34,227 nt of DNA from Rickettsiales bacterium (GTDB taxonomy: Bacteria; Pseudomonadota; Alphaproteobacteria; Rickettsiales; UBA1997), in contig JAITSP010000048.1 of assembly GCA_031287725.1 (NCBI GenBank), positions 1-34,227 of the forward strand. The letters run 5' to 3'. Position 1 is the first letter of the stretch. Each line of letters begins with the position of its first letter. Below are positions 1 through 8,900 of the stretch, in pieces. Under the pieces are notes generated by a model that saw nothing but the letters and a program-made list of their open reading frames with translations, ran no database searches and was not told where the DNA came from. The translations under genes were made by a program, and so were the position numbers.

Positions 1-185
1 TAGAATAGAGATAGGGTCAGTATCTCTCGAGACTTAAAAATAGGTCTAGAGAAAATAAAAAGTCTGGCTGAGTTTCTAGGTTTTCTCTTCTTCTAGAACA
101 TGCAAGATAAAAAACCTAGCTCTTCTTCCAGAGGGTCTCCCAGGCTATGCGCCGAGATGTGGGCTGGAATATTTTCCAAGAGACA
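1..185. other. Non-coding flank after prfA with an inverted repeat
   Basis: No supportable gene is seen between the left edge and the prfA stop codon. A perfect 9-bp inverted repeat, CTAGGTTTT at 76-84 and AAAACCTAG at 111-119, encloses 26 bases. Read in the direction of prfA transcription (minus strand) the distal arm ends in CCTAG rather than a T-run, so a Rho-independent terminator is possible but not convincing. A plus-strand reading frame that starts at 147 is a shadow of prfA. Confidence 0.35.
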
Positions 186-1262
186 CTAGTAGTCCTGGGC
201 TCCTATTTTTTTGGCCTCATCATCGGCTATGAGTGCTTCCACAATCTCGTCCAGATCGCCTTCGCTGGTTATCTGATCTATTCTATGAAGAGTCATGTTT
301 ATTCTGTGATCCGTGACCCGGTTCTGGGGGTAGTTGTAGGTTCTTATCTTCTCCGATCTATCTCCGCTACCCACCTGCCCCTTTCTCTCCAGTGCTCTCT
401 CTCTGTCTCTCTTCGTTCTCTCTCTGTCGTAGAGCTTGGCCCGCAGGATTTTCATAGCCTTCTCTTTGTTCTGGTGCTGTGATTTCTCATCCTGCTGTCT
501 GACAGTTATGCCTGTGGGTAGATGTACAATTCTGACGGCACTGTCAGTTGTGTTGACACACTGACCCCCTGGACCACCGGCTCTGCAGACCGTTATCTCT
601 AGATCCTTTTCATTTATTTTTATGTCGACATCCTCCACCTCTGGAAGCACCGCCACTGTGGCGGCCGATGTGTGGACTCTGCCCTTTGATTCGGTCTCCG
701 GAACCCTCTGCACCCGGTGAACTCCAGATTCAAACTTCAGCTGTCTAAATACATTTTTCCCTTTTATGAGGATTACGGCTTCCCTTACGCCACCCAGATC
801 GTTTTCCGAAATATTTAGAACTTCGAATTTCCAACCCTTCCTTTCGGCGTATCTCTGGTACATCTCTCTAAGGTCTGCTCCGAAGAGAGCAGCCTCATCT
901 CCGCCAGTCCCAGCCCTTATCTCAAGAATAGCACTTTTCTCATCAGCCTCATCCCGGGGTAGAAGAAATACCTCTAGCTCTCGACGAATTGTCGGCAAAA
1001 TTTTACTATCCCCGGCAATTTCCTCCTCCACAACTTTCCTGAAATCGGCGTCTAGAGTCCTATCCTCCAGCAGCTCCCTTGCCCCGGCGAGATTGTCCCT
1101 AGTCCTAAAATATTCGTCGATTTTGTTAGCAATCGGTTCCAGATTCGCATGCTCCTTTGCAATCCGCGTCAACTCGCTGCCCAGCTTCTCTGGCTCCAGT
1201 AATTTCTGGCAGAGAGCCTCGTACTTCACTCTAATGTCCTCTAGTCTATCCTCAAAACCCAT
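186..1262 (-). CDS. prfA: Peptide chain release factor 1 (RF1)
   Basis: This is class I release factor 1, which recognises UAA and UAG in the ribosomal A site and triggers peptidyl-tRNA hydrolysis. At 358 residues it has the normal bacterial length. The GGQ catalytic motif is at G232-Q234 in the context GGPGGQCVN, and the typical [10 protein letters not shown] segment is near residue 116. The codon-recognition tripeptide region reads [10 protein letters not shown], so the PxT motif is P188-E189-T190 with Glu in the variable position, where Escherichia coli has Ala. The ATG is preceded by AGGAG four bases upstream, which supports this start. It is the last gene of a minus-strand run after the radical-SAM gene, but a 186-bp gap with a promoter-like site suggests that it can also be transcribed alone. 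It ends in TAG. Confidence 0.97.
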   Translation of the reverse strand: MGFEDRLEDIRVKYEALCQKLLEPEKLGSELTRIAKEHANLEPIANKIDEYFRTRDNLAGARELLEDRTLDADFRKVVEEEIAGDSKILPTIRRELEVFLLPRDEADEKSAILEIRAGTGGDEAALFGADLREMYQRYAERKGWKFEVLNISENDLGGVREAVILIKGKNVFRQLKFESGVHRVQRVPETESKGRVHTSAATVAVLPEVEDVDIKINEKDLEITVCRAGGPGGQCVNTTDSAVRIVHLPTGITVRQQDEKSQHQNKEKAMKILRAKLYDRERTKRDRERALERKGQVGSGDRSEKIRTYNYPQNRVTDHRINMTLHRIDQITSEGDLDEIVEALIADDEAKKIGAQDY

Positions 1263-1326
1263 GGCTCCTACCCTTCGACCACCTAACCAAAAATGTCAAA
1301 TAAAAACTATTGCTCCTAGCTGTCCC

Positions 1327-1354
1327 AGACTAGCCATTAACTTTGGTTTGTCAA
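1327..1354 (-). promoter_or_regulatory. Candidate promoter for prfA
   Basis: On the minus strand a perfect TTGACA (-35, 1349-1354) is followed by 16 bases and TAGTCT (-10, 1327-1332). It lies in the gap between the radical-SAM gene and prfA and would give a leader of about 60 bases. The -10 match is weak (three of six). A second TTGACA at 1294-1299 has no good -10 partner. Confidence 0.4.
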
Positions 1355-1376
1355 ATCTCCCTTCCTCTCTCTGGAG

Positions 1377-1415
1377 CCGGGGCCACTGCCAGCGGACCCT
1401 CTCTGCCAACCCCGG
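1377..1415. repeat. GC-rich inverted repeat between radical-SAM gene and prfA
   Basis: CCGGGG at 1377-1382 and CCCCGG at 1410-1415 form a 6-bp GC-only stem around 27 bases. On the minus strand it lies just after the radical-SAM stop and before the candidate prfA promoter, so it may be a weak or Rho-assisted terminator. There is no adjacent T-run. Confidence 0.3.
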
Positions 1416-1448
1416 AGGAGAGTCCCCTAGGCCACTTCGCCAATCCCA

Positions 1449-2156
1449 TCAGAAATTTCTAAAGCCCAGAGAGAAGTGCTTTGGCTTGACTATTCTACTC
1501 CTATCCAGCTGGCGAATTTGATTTCCAAGGTCAACTAGAGTTCTCCCACCAGTGCTAGTGAAATTCTGCAGATAGAAAACCCCACTATAGCTAAGATCAT
1601 CCAGAATCCTAATTATTTCATTTATATCATCCTCCCCGAGCAGCGACGTGTGCACAGTCGTTCTAATTTCCAACTCAATGCTACCCTCCCGAAATTTCTC
1701 CAGAACAAAATGCAGTGTATCCTCAAAATTTCCATAGAGCGTCTCAGCTACCTGGCTTACCAGAGTAAACTTACCCCTTGGGGCCTTAAAATCCAGAGCC
1801 ACAGAGTCAACCAGCCGATCTCCCAGCAGTTGCCGAACCATTCTAGGATTCAGACCATTCGTATCGATCTTCACTCTGAAGCCAAGATCCTTTATTTTAC
1901 CTATAAAATCACCGAGTTCACTCTGGAGAGTGCACTCTCCTCCAGACAGCACAACTCCATCCAGCAGATCGACCTTAGTTCTAAGAAATTTTAGTACCAT
2001 CTCCTCCTCCAGAAAGCCATCTCTCTGGTCTAGCAGATCAGCGTTATGGCAATACCTACACCTCATGTCACAGCCTGCGAACCACACTATGCAGGCTAGC
2101 CTGCCCGGATAGTCCTGCAGAGTAAATTTTGTGACATCGGCTATCTTCAGAGTCAT
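1449..2156 (-). CDS. Radical-SAM activase, anaerobic ribonucleotide reductase activating type (NrdG2-like)
   Basis: This is a 235-residue radical S-adenosylmethionine protein. The [4Fe-4S] motif CX3CX2C is C29, C33 and C36 (CDMRCRYC), followed by HN, and the SAM-binding SGGE is at residues 71-74. The segments TKFTLQDYPG, DGVVLSGGE and VKIDTNG match the family annotated as anaerobic ribonucleoside-triphosphate reductase activating protein, which reduces SAM to make a glycyl radical on a partner enzyme. No glycyl-radical partner (NrdD) is in this window, so the substrate is not certain and a pyruvate formate-lyase-activase-like role is possible. The ATG follows the TAG stop of the H-protein-like gene with no gap, which implies translational coupling. 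The stop is TGA. Confidence 0.88.
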   Translation of the reverse strand: MTLKIADVTKFTLQDYPGRLACIVWFAGCDMRCRYCHNADLLDQRDGFLEEEMVLKFLRTKVDLLDGVVLSGGECTLQSELGDFIGKIKDLGFRVKIDTNGLNPRMVRQLLGDRLVDSVALDFKAPRGKFTLVSQVAETLYGNFEDTLHFVLEKFREGSIELEIRTTVHTSLLGEDDINEIIRILDDLSYSGVFYLQNFTSTGGRTLVDLGNQIRQLDRSRIVKPKHFSLGFRNF

Positions 2157-2546
2157 CTAGTTCCTTCGAGATTCTTCCAGATAGTCTTCGTACTCCCCCT
2201 CGGATATGAGTTCATTCTCCAACTCTGCTCTAGAGGAAATGTATATTCTGTAGAGCCAGCTGTTTTCTAGATCACTGCTAAAGAGCTGCTCGCAGTTATC
2301 AATGAGGGAATCATTAACATCCACTATTTTTCCATTGAAAATGGAGCATATGTTAAAACTTTCACCGTCGTTATAGTTTATCTGGCCAATTATCTCGGTC
2401 TTACTGCAGATGCAGCCGATTGTCGGCAGCTCCACAAAGTTTACCATGCTCATGTCGTCCAGAACGAAGTCAGTCAAACCAACGGTCACTATGTCGTTAT
2501 CTATAGACACACAGTAGTTATCCCGGGTATAAAATATTTCCTCCAC
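2157..2546 (-). CDS. Glycine cleavage H-protein-like protein lacking the lipoyl lysine
   Basis: This 129-residue protein has the length and order of motifs of GcvH: an N-terminal FYTRDNY strand, TVGLTDF at 21-27, NFVELPTIG at 36-44, NGKIVDVN at 71-78, then SWLYRIYIS and a C-terminal acidic helix. In canonical GcvH the lipoate is attached to Lys in an ESVKA hairpin. Here the matching stretch, residues 50-70, contains no lysine and reads QINYNDGES at its centre. It therefore cannot be a normal lipoate carrier, assuming the alignment is right. The start is GTG with GGAGAGG a few bases upstream. It heads an operon with the radical-SAM gene immediately downstream. A scaffold or regulatory role is possible but unproven; gcvP and gcvT are not seen here. 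Confidence 0.8.
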   Translation of the reverse strand: MEEIFYTRDNYCVSIDNDIVTVGLTDFVLDDMSMVNFVELPTIGCICSKTEIIGQINYNDGESFNICSIFNGKIVDVNDSLIDNCEQLFSSDLENSWLYRIYISSRAELENELISEGEYEDYLEESRRN

Positions 2547-2594
2547 GCCTCTCCAGTTTTTTACGTTAATCCGCTTAACTAAATAGAATTTTTT

Positions 2595-2623
2595 ATTTTA
2601 CAAGTACGATTTTTTATCTCCAA
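2595..2623 (-). promoter_or_regulatory. Candidate promoter of the H-protein-like operon
   Basis: On the minus strand TTGGAG (2618-2623), a 17-base A/T-rich spacer and TAAAAT (2595-2600) resemble a sigma-70 promoter. The leader to the GTG start would be about 45 bases. Confidence 0.4.
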
Positions 2624-2641
2624 AGCCATCATCCAAATTCT

Positions 2642-2673
2642 ACGGTCCATTCGCAGATTTTTCGATGGACCGT
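2642..2673. repeat. Perfect 9-bp stem-loop
   Basis: ACGGTCCAT at 2642-2650 pairs exactly with ATGGACCGT at 2665-2673 around a 14-base loop. No T-run follows on either strand, so it is not a typical terminator. It lies just upstream of the candidate H-protein operon promoter. Confidence 0.5.
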
Positions 2674-2798
2674 CAAGTTTCTCCGGCCACTCCCAGGTCC
2701 CATCTTTCGCTAGCTTCACCCTAGGAGTCAGTTTTTCCACCATGACAGGTAATTTTTCAGCTCCTGGAGTATTTTACCCCTTTCCAATGGGGTCCTGC

Positions 2799-2892
2799 TG
2801 CAAATTAGGCTTCTACTGGGTTTTTCTCTCTGGAGAAGCTGACAGATGCTAGAGAAATATTGAAACAGCTCTGTGTTTAGACTAATTCGCAA
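2799..2892 (+). repeat. Dispersed structured repeat, copy A
   Basis: This stretch of about 94 bases aligns along its whole length with 20934-21027. Shared blocks include TGCAAATTAGG at the start, CTGGGTTT, TTTCTCTCTG, GCTAG, GAGAAATAT, AAACAG and a terminal GCAAC. In this copy the ends GCAAATTAG and CTAATTCGC are complementary apart from one A/C mismatch. An inner stem TTTCTCT (2823-2829) with AGAGAAA (2851-2857) encloses AGC...GCT. The paired ends and paired interior suggest either a structured RNA or a small non-autonomous mobile repeat. Confidence 0.6.
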
Positions 2893-2934
2893 CAGATCCA
2901 GCGGGTATTTTCAGAGCTAGACCCTGTCCCCAGC

Positions 2935-2957
2935 CGCCAGAGTGGCGATGCGTCGCC
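2935..2957. repeat. Two overlapping, mutually exclusive hairpins
   Basis: CGCCA-GAG-TGGCG (2935-2947) and GGCGA-TGCG-TCGCC (2944-2957) are each perfect 5-bp hairpins, but they share GGCG at 2944-2947 and cannot form together. This is a switch-like geometry; a function is not shown. Confidence 0.4.
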
Positions 2958-2998
2958 GTCTTCCAGAGAAAACTAATAAATAGTAGTGTCAACACAGA

Positions 2999-3035
2999 CC
3001 ACTGTCCAGGGATAGAAGGAATAAAGTGACAGTGG
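2999..3035. repeat. Perfect 8-bp inverted repeat
   Basis: CCACTGTC at 2999-3006 pairs with GACAGTGG at 3028-3035 around 21 bases in the virB3 upstream region. Confidence 0.45.
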
Positions 3036-3177
3036 AATGAGATTCTGGGTTCTTTTTCGGTAGAAGCTCGGAGAACTCTTACCACCATCTAGAGGACATT
3101 TTTCCAGCTACCAGGGGCAACCGAAGGCGCCAGCGGGAAATGAAATAATCATTCGGTAAAAATTTATGGTCTGGGCC

Positions 3178-3191
3178 AAGATAATTATCTT
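3178..3191. promoter_or_regulatory. 14-bp perfect palindrome upstream of virB3, possible operator
   Basis: AAGATAATTATCTT is its own reverse complement over all 14 bases. It lies 52 bases before the virB3 ATG and just upstream of the promoter-like boxes at 3202-3229. Such a site would suit a dimeric regulator; none is identified. Confidence 0.4.
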
Positions 3192-3201
3192 GATTTTTTG
3201 T

Positions 3202-3229
3202 TTGGACTCTATAACCTCCTCCCTATAAC
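3202..3229 (+). promoter_or_regulatory. Candidate promoter of the vir operon
   Basis: TTGGAC (3202-3207), a 16-base spacer and TATAAC (3224-3229) precede the virB3 start by 14 bases. The -10 box matches five of six consensus bases; the -35 box is weak. Confidence 0.35.
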
Positions 3230-3243
3230 ACTATCCTAGGTCC

Positions 3244-3543
3244 ATGACTGGCGGAAGAATAGAGGCGGATCCATTATTTCTAGGTCTAACGAGGCCCAGT
3301 ATGATACTGGGGGTGACTTACGTCTATGCCGCCATAGAGGCTCTGGGGTCTATAATGGCCTTTATAATAACGAGTAATTTCCTGTATCTCCTGGTTATGA
3401 TGCCAGGTCTGCACTGCATAGCCTATTTCATATGCCTCAAAGAGCCCCTGATGCTAGAGTTGCTCATAATGAAAACCAGTAACTTTAGCGTCTGTCCTAA
3501 CAAAACTTTCCATGGGGGTGTTAATTCCTATGATGTCTACTAG
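3244..3543 (+). CDS. virB3: Type IV secretion protein VirB3 (RvhB3)
   Basis: VirB3 is a small inner-membrane subunit of type IV secretion systems that works with the VirB4 ATPase. This 99-residue protein has the expected length and the family opening EADPLFLGLTRPSMILGV (residues 7-24). Two hydrophobic segments follow, around 22-44 and 45-63, and then KEPLMLEL. The C-terminal CPNKTFHGGVNSYDVY resembles the ending I recall for rickettsial VirB3 proteins. The ribosome binding site is poor. virB4 follows 33 bases after its TAG stop, the normal VirB3-VirB4 order. Confidence 0.93.
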   Translation: MTGGRIEADPLFLGLTRPSMILGVTYVYAAIEALGSIMAFIITSNFLYLLVMMPGLHCIAYFICLKEPLMLELLIMKTSNFSVCPNKTFHGGVNSYDVY

Positions 3544-3576
3544 GGATTTTATGCCAAAAACCTCAGAATTTGTGTA

Positions 3577-5976
3577 GTGGCCATGTACAAATTTGACTCC
3601 CCTATGGCTCCGAGACAAAACTATCTGGCCAACGAACGGAGTGCTGCCGAGTACATACCCTACTATCTGCACTGTAACGAGGACACAATTCTCCTTAAGG
3701 ACAACAGTCTGCTGAAGGTCATAAAGATTAAGGGTTTTTCCTTCGAAACCGCCGACGATGACGACATAGACATAAAGAAAAATGCCCGGAACAATCTTCT
3801 GAAGGGAATGGCTTCAGGTACATTCGCTCTCTGGTTTCACACCATCAGGAGGAAGGAGGAGGCCTATCCGGGGGGAAGCTACACAAATGTCTTCGCCAAG
3901 AGGCTAAACAAGGAATGGAAGGATAGGCATAGTGGCGATAGATCCTTTGTGAATGAACACTACATAAGTATAATTAGAAAGGAGGATACCGCCGGCATTG
4001 CGAAGATAGGAAGTATAATAAGCAAATTGCGCAGCAAAGCCGACAAGGACGCTAAGTCTAAGATTTTCAAGGATGCAGTGGCAGAAATTGACGAGATAAC
4101 CGAAAGAATTCTAAATGGTTTCGCAAACTACGGTCCCGAACTCCTATCTCTCCAGGAAACTCCCGATGGGGTCTACTCCGAAATCCTGAAATTCCTGGGA
4201 GTAATAGTTAACTGTGGCCAGATCCAGAACTATAGACTCTCTCCACTGGTGCTGGACCACTATCTTCCGGTTAACAGGTTGTATTTCAGCTCAAAGGTCT
4301 TCGAATCTCTAGGCCCCTATGGCTCCAAATTCGGTGCCGTAGCCTCCGTGAAGGAGTACAGACCCTCCACCAACGCCGGCATACTGGATGGCTTTCTGCA
4401 GATGCCCTTTGAGTTCATAATAACCCAGTCCTATGTGTATACCAACAGGATGATGGCCATCAGCAGTATGCAGCTCCAGCAGAGGCGAATGATCCAGTCC
4501 GAGGACGTGGCTGTCTCACAGATCAGAGAAATCGATGAGGCCCTCGACTCAGCCATGAGCGGTAAGTTCGCCTTTGGCAGTCACCACCTGAGCATCTGCT
4601 GCTTCGAGGACACGCAGAAAACCGTAGAGAATTCTATATCCATGGCCATAGTTGAGTTCTCAAACGTCGGCATAACGGCTGTTAGAGAGAGAATTAACAT
4701 GGAGGCCTGCTTCTGGGCGCAGCTGCCAGGCAACCTCAAATACGTAGTCCGCAAGTCCACCATAAATACACTTAATCTCGCCAGTTTTGCCTCGTTCCAC
4801 AACTACCCCTCCGGCAAGAGGCTGGGTAACCACTGGGGTGATGCCTGCACAGTTCTTAATACCGTTTCTGGTACACCCTACTTCTTCAGTTTCCATGTGC
4901 GTGACGTTGGCCATACGATGATAATCGGACCAACCGGCGCCGGCAAGACAGTTATGATGAATTTTCTCTGTGCCCAGGCCCAGAAGTTTAACTGTAGAAT
5001 GTTTTTCTTTGACAAGGACAGGGGTGCCGAGATTTTCATCAGAGCTCTGGGTGGGAAATATGCCATCCTAGAGGCTAGCCAGTGTTCTGGCTTTAATCCT
5101 CTGAAGCTCCCCGATATTCCAGAGAATAGGACGTTCCTGATAGAGTGGATGACAGTTCTGCTGACCGTCAACGGGGAATCCATAACGGCCGAGGATATGG
5201 CCCGGATAGCCGATGCCATAAACGGTAACTACAAACTACCCTTCGAGAAGAGGGTTCTGCGGAATATAGCTCCCTTTCTGGGTATGGGCGGGCCAAATTC
5301 CCTGGCTGGCAGATTGGAAATGTGGCACAGTGAAAATTCCCATTCGAAACTCTTTGATAATGACGATGACATCATAGACTTTTTCTCCTCCTATACCTTT
5401 GGCTTCGAGATGGGGGAAATTCTTAAGGACAAGAAGAGTATAAGTCCGGTGCTACTATACCTGTTCCATAGAATCCAGAGCTCTCTGGATGGAACTCCGA
5501 CGATGATCATTCTCGATGAGGCCTGGGCTCTCATAGATAATCCAGTCTTTGCTCCGAAAATAAAAGACTGGCTGAAGGTTTTCAGAAAGTTAAATGCCTT
5601 CGTTGTCTTTGCCACCCAGTCCGTGGAGGATGCCACAAAGAGCAGCATTTCCGACACCCTCGTGCAGCAGACGGCAACCCAGATATATCTTCCAAATCTC
5701 AAGGCAACGGATACCTATAAGGTGGCCTTCATGCTGAGCGAAAGGGAATTCCAGCTGATAAAGACGACGGACCCGGGTACCAGATACTTTCTGGTTAAGC
5801 AGGACCAGGGTGGGGTCATAGCCCGGATAGACATGACTGGAATGGGAGATGTGATCAGAGTGCTCTCCGGAAGGGCTGAGACCGTCATACTGCTCGACGA
5901 GATAATCAAAGAGGTTGGCAGCGATAATCCAGAGGACTGGATAGAAATCTACTATAGGAGGTCCAAGAGTCTATGA
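3577..5976 (+). CDS. virB4: Type IV secretion ATPase VirB4 (RvhB4)
   Basis: VirB4 is the conserved cytoplasmic ATPase that powers assembly and transport in type IV secretion. At 799 residues it has normal length. The Walker A motif is GPTGAGKT at 451-458 and the Walker B motif is MIILDEAW with D647-E648. Downstream, VVFATQSVEDA and LPNLKAT are typical VirB4 C-terminal segments. The start may be GTG at 3577 or, equally well, ATG at 3583; neither has a clear Shine-Dalgarno sequence. The TGA stop overlaps the next ATG (ATGA), so virB6 translation is coupled. Rickettsiales often have two virB4 copies; this one keeps both Walker motifs and looks functional. Confidence 0.97.
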   Translation: MAMYKFDSPMAPRQNYLANERSAAEYIPYYLHCNEDTILLKDNSLLKVIKIKGFSFETADDDDIDIKKNARNNLLKGMASGTFALWFHTIRRKEEAYPGGSYTNVFAKRLNKEWKDRHSGDRSFVNEHYISIIRKEDTAGIAKIGSIISKLRSKADKDAKSKIFKDAVAEIDEITERILNGFANYGPELLSLQETPDGVYSEILKFLGVIVNCGQIQNYRLSPLVLDHYLPVNRLYFSSKVFESLGPYGSKFGAVASVKEYRPSTNAGILDGFLQMPFEFIITQSYVYTNRMMAISSMQLQQRRMIQSEDVAVSQIREIDEALDSAMSGKFAFGSHHLSICCFEDTQKTVENSISMAIVEFSNVGITAVRERINMEACFWAQLPGNLKYVVRKSTINTLNLASFASFHNYPSGKRLGNHWGDACTVLNTVSGTPYFFSFHVRDVGHTMIIGPTGAGKTVMMNFLCAQAQKFNCRMFFFDKDRGAEIFIRALGGKYAILEASQCSGFNPLKLPDIPENRTFLIEWMTVLLTVNGESITAEDMARIADAINGNYKLPFEKRVLRNIAPFLGMGGPNSLAGRLEMWHSENSHSKLFDNDDDIIDFFSSYTFGFEMGEILKDKKSISPVLLYLFHRIQSSLDGTPTMIILDEAWALIDNPVFAPKIKDWLKVFRKLNAFVVFATQSVEDATKSSISDTLVQQTATQIYLPNLKATDTYKVAFMLSEREFQLIKTTDPGTRYFLVKQDQGGVIARIDMTGMGDVIRVLSGRAETVILLDEIIKEVGSDNPEDWIEIYYRRSKSL

Positions 5977-8900
5977 AACTAAATTGCAAGAGGATAGTCA
6001 AATGCCTTCTGATTTTTGCTCCCCTCGCTGCTGTGCTGCTGTCCAGCTGTGAAGAGGCAGGGGGAGGCTCAATCTCTAGAGAGACCGTCGTGGGCCCAAG
6101 GGACAGGGTCAGAAAGTTCAATGAGGGTGGCACCGACAGCGAAATGGATTTCACCTACAGCCCCGGATCGGGTTTTTCCTGTAAACCCAAAGGGTTGAAA
6201 TTCTTTGTTCCGAACGAAAGTTTTAGTAATACCTCCAATAACACCATCGTTAACGCCATCACCTCGGGGGCGACCTACGCCCTGTCGAATATGATGCAGA
6301 TGGTACTTAATCCACTCCTCTGCGTCGCAACTCTGAAGGCCTTTGGCAATGCCGTAGGAGGAGACGGTCTGACGGCAGCCATAGAGACAATCGTCATAGC
6401 CCTGGGAATGGAGGGATTGAGTTACGTTGAGGGGCTTATCTACGATGAGGACGACTATAACCTCGACCCCCAGAATCCAATATGCCTCGGAGCCACCATT
6501 GCCATGTTTGTGAGTTGCATAACCATGATGATAGTGTCAAAGATTACGGCGCTGAGCCTACCGAAGAGAATAGCCATCATCATGGGGATCAGTGCAACCG
6601 TTCAGTTTGCCAAGGAGATCTTTAAGTCAGCACAGTTCGCCGCAGCGAGTCAGGTGTTTGTTAAGCTTTCCCTCTGTGGAGATAACTGGTTTACCTACGG
6701 CAGCTCTGGGCTAGAGGAAAACCTGGTGAAGGAGAGTAGAAGTAATACAGGCATAACCCTCAACAACATCAGGTTAAATTTTCCACTGAGGGGCAGTTTT
6801 TCAGGGTCCTACAGCTACAACCTTAGCCAATGCTTTAAGATTAGAGACATGGCCGCCTGCGAGAAGATATTTTCGGAGACCACCATGACCACCGAAGACG
6901 TCGATTCTCGCTCCTCGCTGGTGTATAAAGAGTATAGGGAATTTGTCTACGATGGTATCGAATTTGCCTATGATGGCTGTAGCGATCCCCGGGAGGAGAG
7001 GAAGAGCTATGCCTCTACCCCTGACCAGACTAGCCAGCTCTACTATTTCAGAGGAAACGAGGCGGCCCACTTTGCCTGCGAGAGATTTATGGTCAAAGGT
7101 TCGCCAGAGTACAGAGAAGCCTACAAATGCTGTCTGGATGCCAGCCAAAAATTGATATGCATCTACAATGATGAGAAGATAGATGGGAAGGATGGGAAGC
7201 ACGTCATGTGCAACAAAGATGATTCTCCTGGAAAATGCCAGATAGCTACCACCGTTGAGTTTGACTTCAGCGACATGGCCGGTTTTAACAGCGTTAACAC
7301 CACTGCCTGCGATAATCTGAAGGCACAGACGGTGGATAACGCAAGTGTATGTAGCGGAGAGTCTAAGGACACGGCATCCTGCAGCAGCGCCACCAAAGAG
7401 TATAACACCATGTGCGGAGAGGGCATTGGTACGCTGAGACACCCAATCGAAAATATTGAAGGTATCGCCCATGTGATCTCTGGCAGCAAACCTACAATTG
7501 GGAAAACCGTAAAACTCAAAATAGTACAGTCCAAGTTTGACCCGACGAAGTACTGTGTGGAGACCTATAGTTTCTGCCCCTACGATTTCAGACTGATGGG
7601 GGGCAGTGAGACCTACGGTACCGAATTTTCCTCGAGCTACGAGAGCGGCTTTAAGGTTAAACTGAAGAAAGGGACGGAGGAGTACGAGCAGGATACAAAA
7701 ATGACTGATATTGTCAGGGAGAACAAGAAAAACAACTGTACCTTCGATGAGGATGGCAATAGACACTGCATGGGCCCCTGCTATGCCAGCGATAGCGGAG
7801 AAATCAGCGCCTGCTACAACAGGCCGTCGAATTTTTGCCAGCTGGACAGGCACTGCGTCAGAATTCCGCCTCTCGACGAGAAGCCCAGAGAATATAACTC
7901 ACCCTACATAGATCTCGCCTGCATAAACTCGGTGGGCTCGTCCCATAATTTTACCAACTACGAGGGTGTCGCCGGCACGACCTCCAAATCCACAAGACTG
8001 CTAACTACGCCACTGGTGGAGTGCACGGTGGAGACCTTCAAGAATATTCTGCTGAACAGAGCCGGGCACACGAGGTGCGTGGACGGCAATGAGAGCCCAA
8101 GCGAAGATGATGACTGCGCCAGTGGCGTGCTCTATAGAAATAGGCAGAATCTGGATGGAATGGCTGAGTATAAAAATTCCTTCAAAAGACTAAAGAGCTA
8201 CATGCATGGCGTGGTTAGGGCTCTGCTAGCCCTGGCCGTGGTTCTCTACGGCTACAACATAGCCATCAGCCACAAGGGCCTCACCACCGAGGAGTTATCC
8301 AAGTTTATACTGAAGCTGATATGCGTATCCTACTTCTCCATCAGCAACAACTGGATTCCCTACGTTTTCGATAGGGTCTACCGGGTGTACGGCATAGTGA
8401 CGGAGTTTGCCCTCGGTCTGGTGGCAGCCAACGGCGAGAGCATGAATTACGACAATCCGAAGTACTCGGGCTGCTATTTTTCTGACAGTAAATACATAAA
8501 CAACCACTTCAGTTCCTATGGGGATAGGCAATATATATCTGTTTTTGATACCATGGACTGCAAATTATCTAGATACTTTGGCTACTACACGAATAACCTG
8601 ACCAGTCCTCCGATAATAGCAATTCTGATAATGGGCGTATGCTCCCTTGGACTGGCCATTCTGATGATGATACCGGTTCTACTGATATTCCTGTCCCTGC
8701 TGTTTTTTATCATACGAGTTTCCTATATATTTATAGTTAATTCCCTCACCATAGTCATCCTCCTGTTTCTTTCTCCGATATTTATTCCTCTGGCACTGTT
8801 CGAAAGAACTAAAAGTGCGTTTACCAAGTGGCTGGTTGGAATAGCGCAGAATATCATGTCCCCGCTTTTTCTGTTTATGGCGCTGAGTCTGTTTTTCTCG

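Larger units (their letters stand above)
2547..3243. other. Structured intergenic region between divergent operons
   Basis: About 700 bases separate the H-protein-like gene (minus) from virB3 (plus). I found no convincing gene; a 68-codon minus-strand frame at 2882-3088 has no homology that I recognise. The region carries several separate stem-loops (2642-2673, 2776-2793, 2935-2957, 2999-3035), one copy of a dispersed structured repeat (2799-2892) and a 14-bp palindrome (3178-3191). Both promoters are probably at its two ends. Untranslated RNA is possible but not shown. Confidence 0.5.

Noticed and set aside
147-482. Plus-strand 111-codon frame over the prfA 3' end
   Set aside because: It is antisense to a confidently identified prfA and has no recognisable domain or start signal.
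2742-2852. Short plus-strand frame starting ATGACAGGT
   Set aside because: It has no ribosome binding site and runs through repeat copy A; the equivalent frame is not kept in copy B.
2882-3088. Minus-strand 68-codon frame in the intergenic region
   Set aside because: It overlaps the structured repeat and hairpins, lacks a ribosome binding site, and resembles no family I know.
6801-7853. 350-codon minus-strand frame inside the first virB6
   Set aside because: It is a shadow of the sense frame; virB6 is supported by paralogy and membrane topology.
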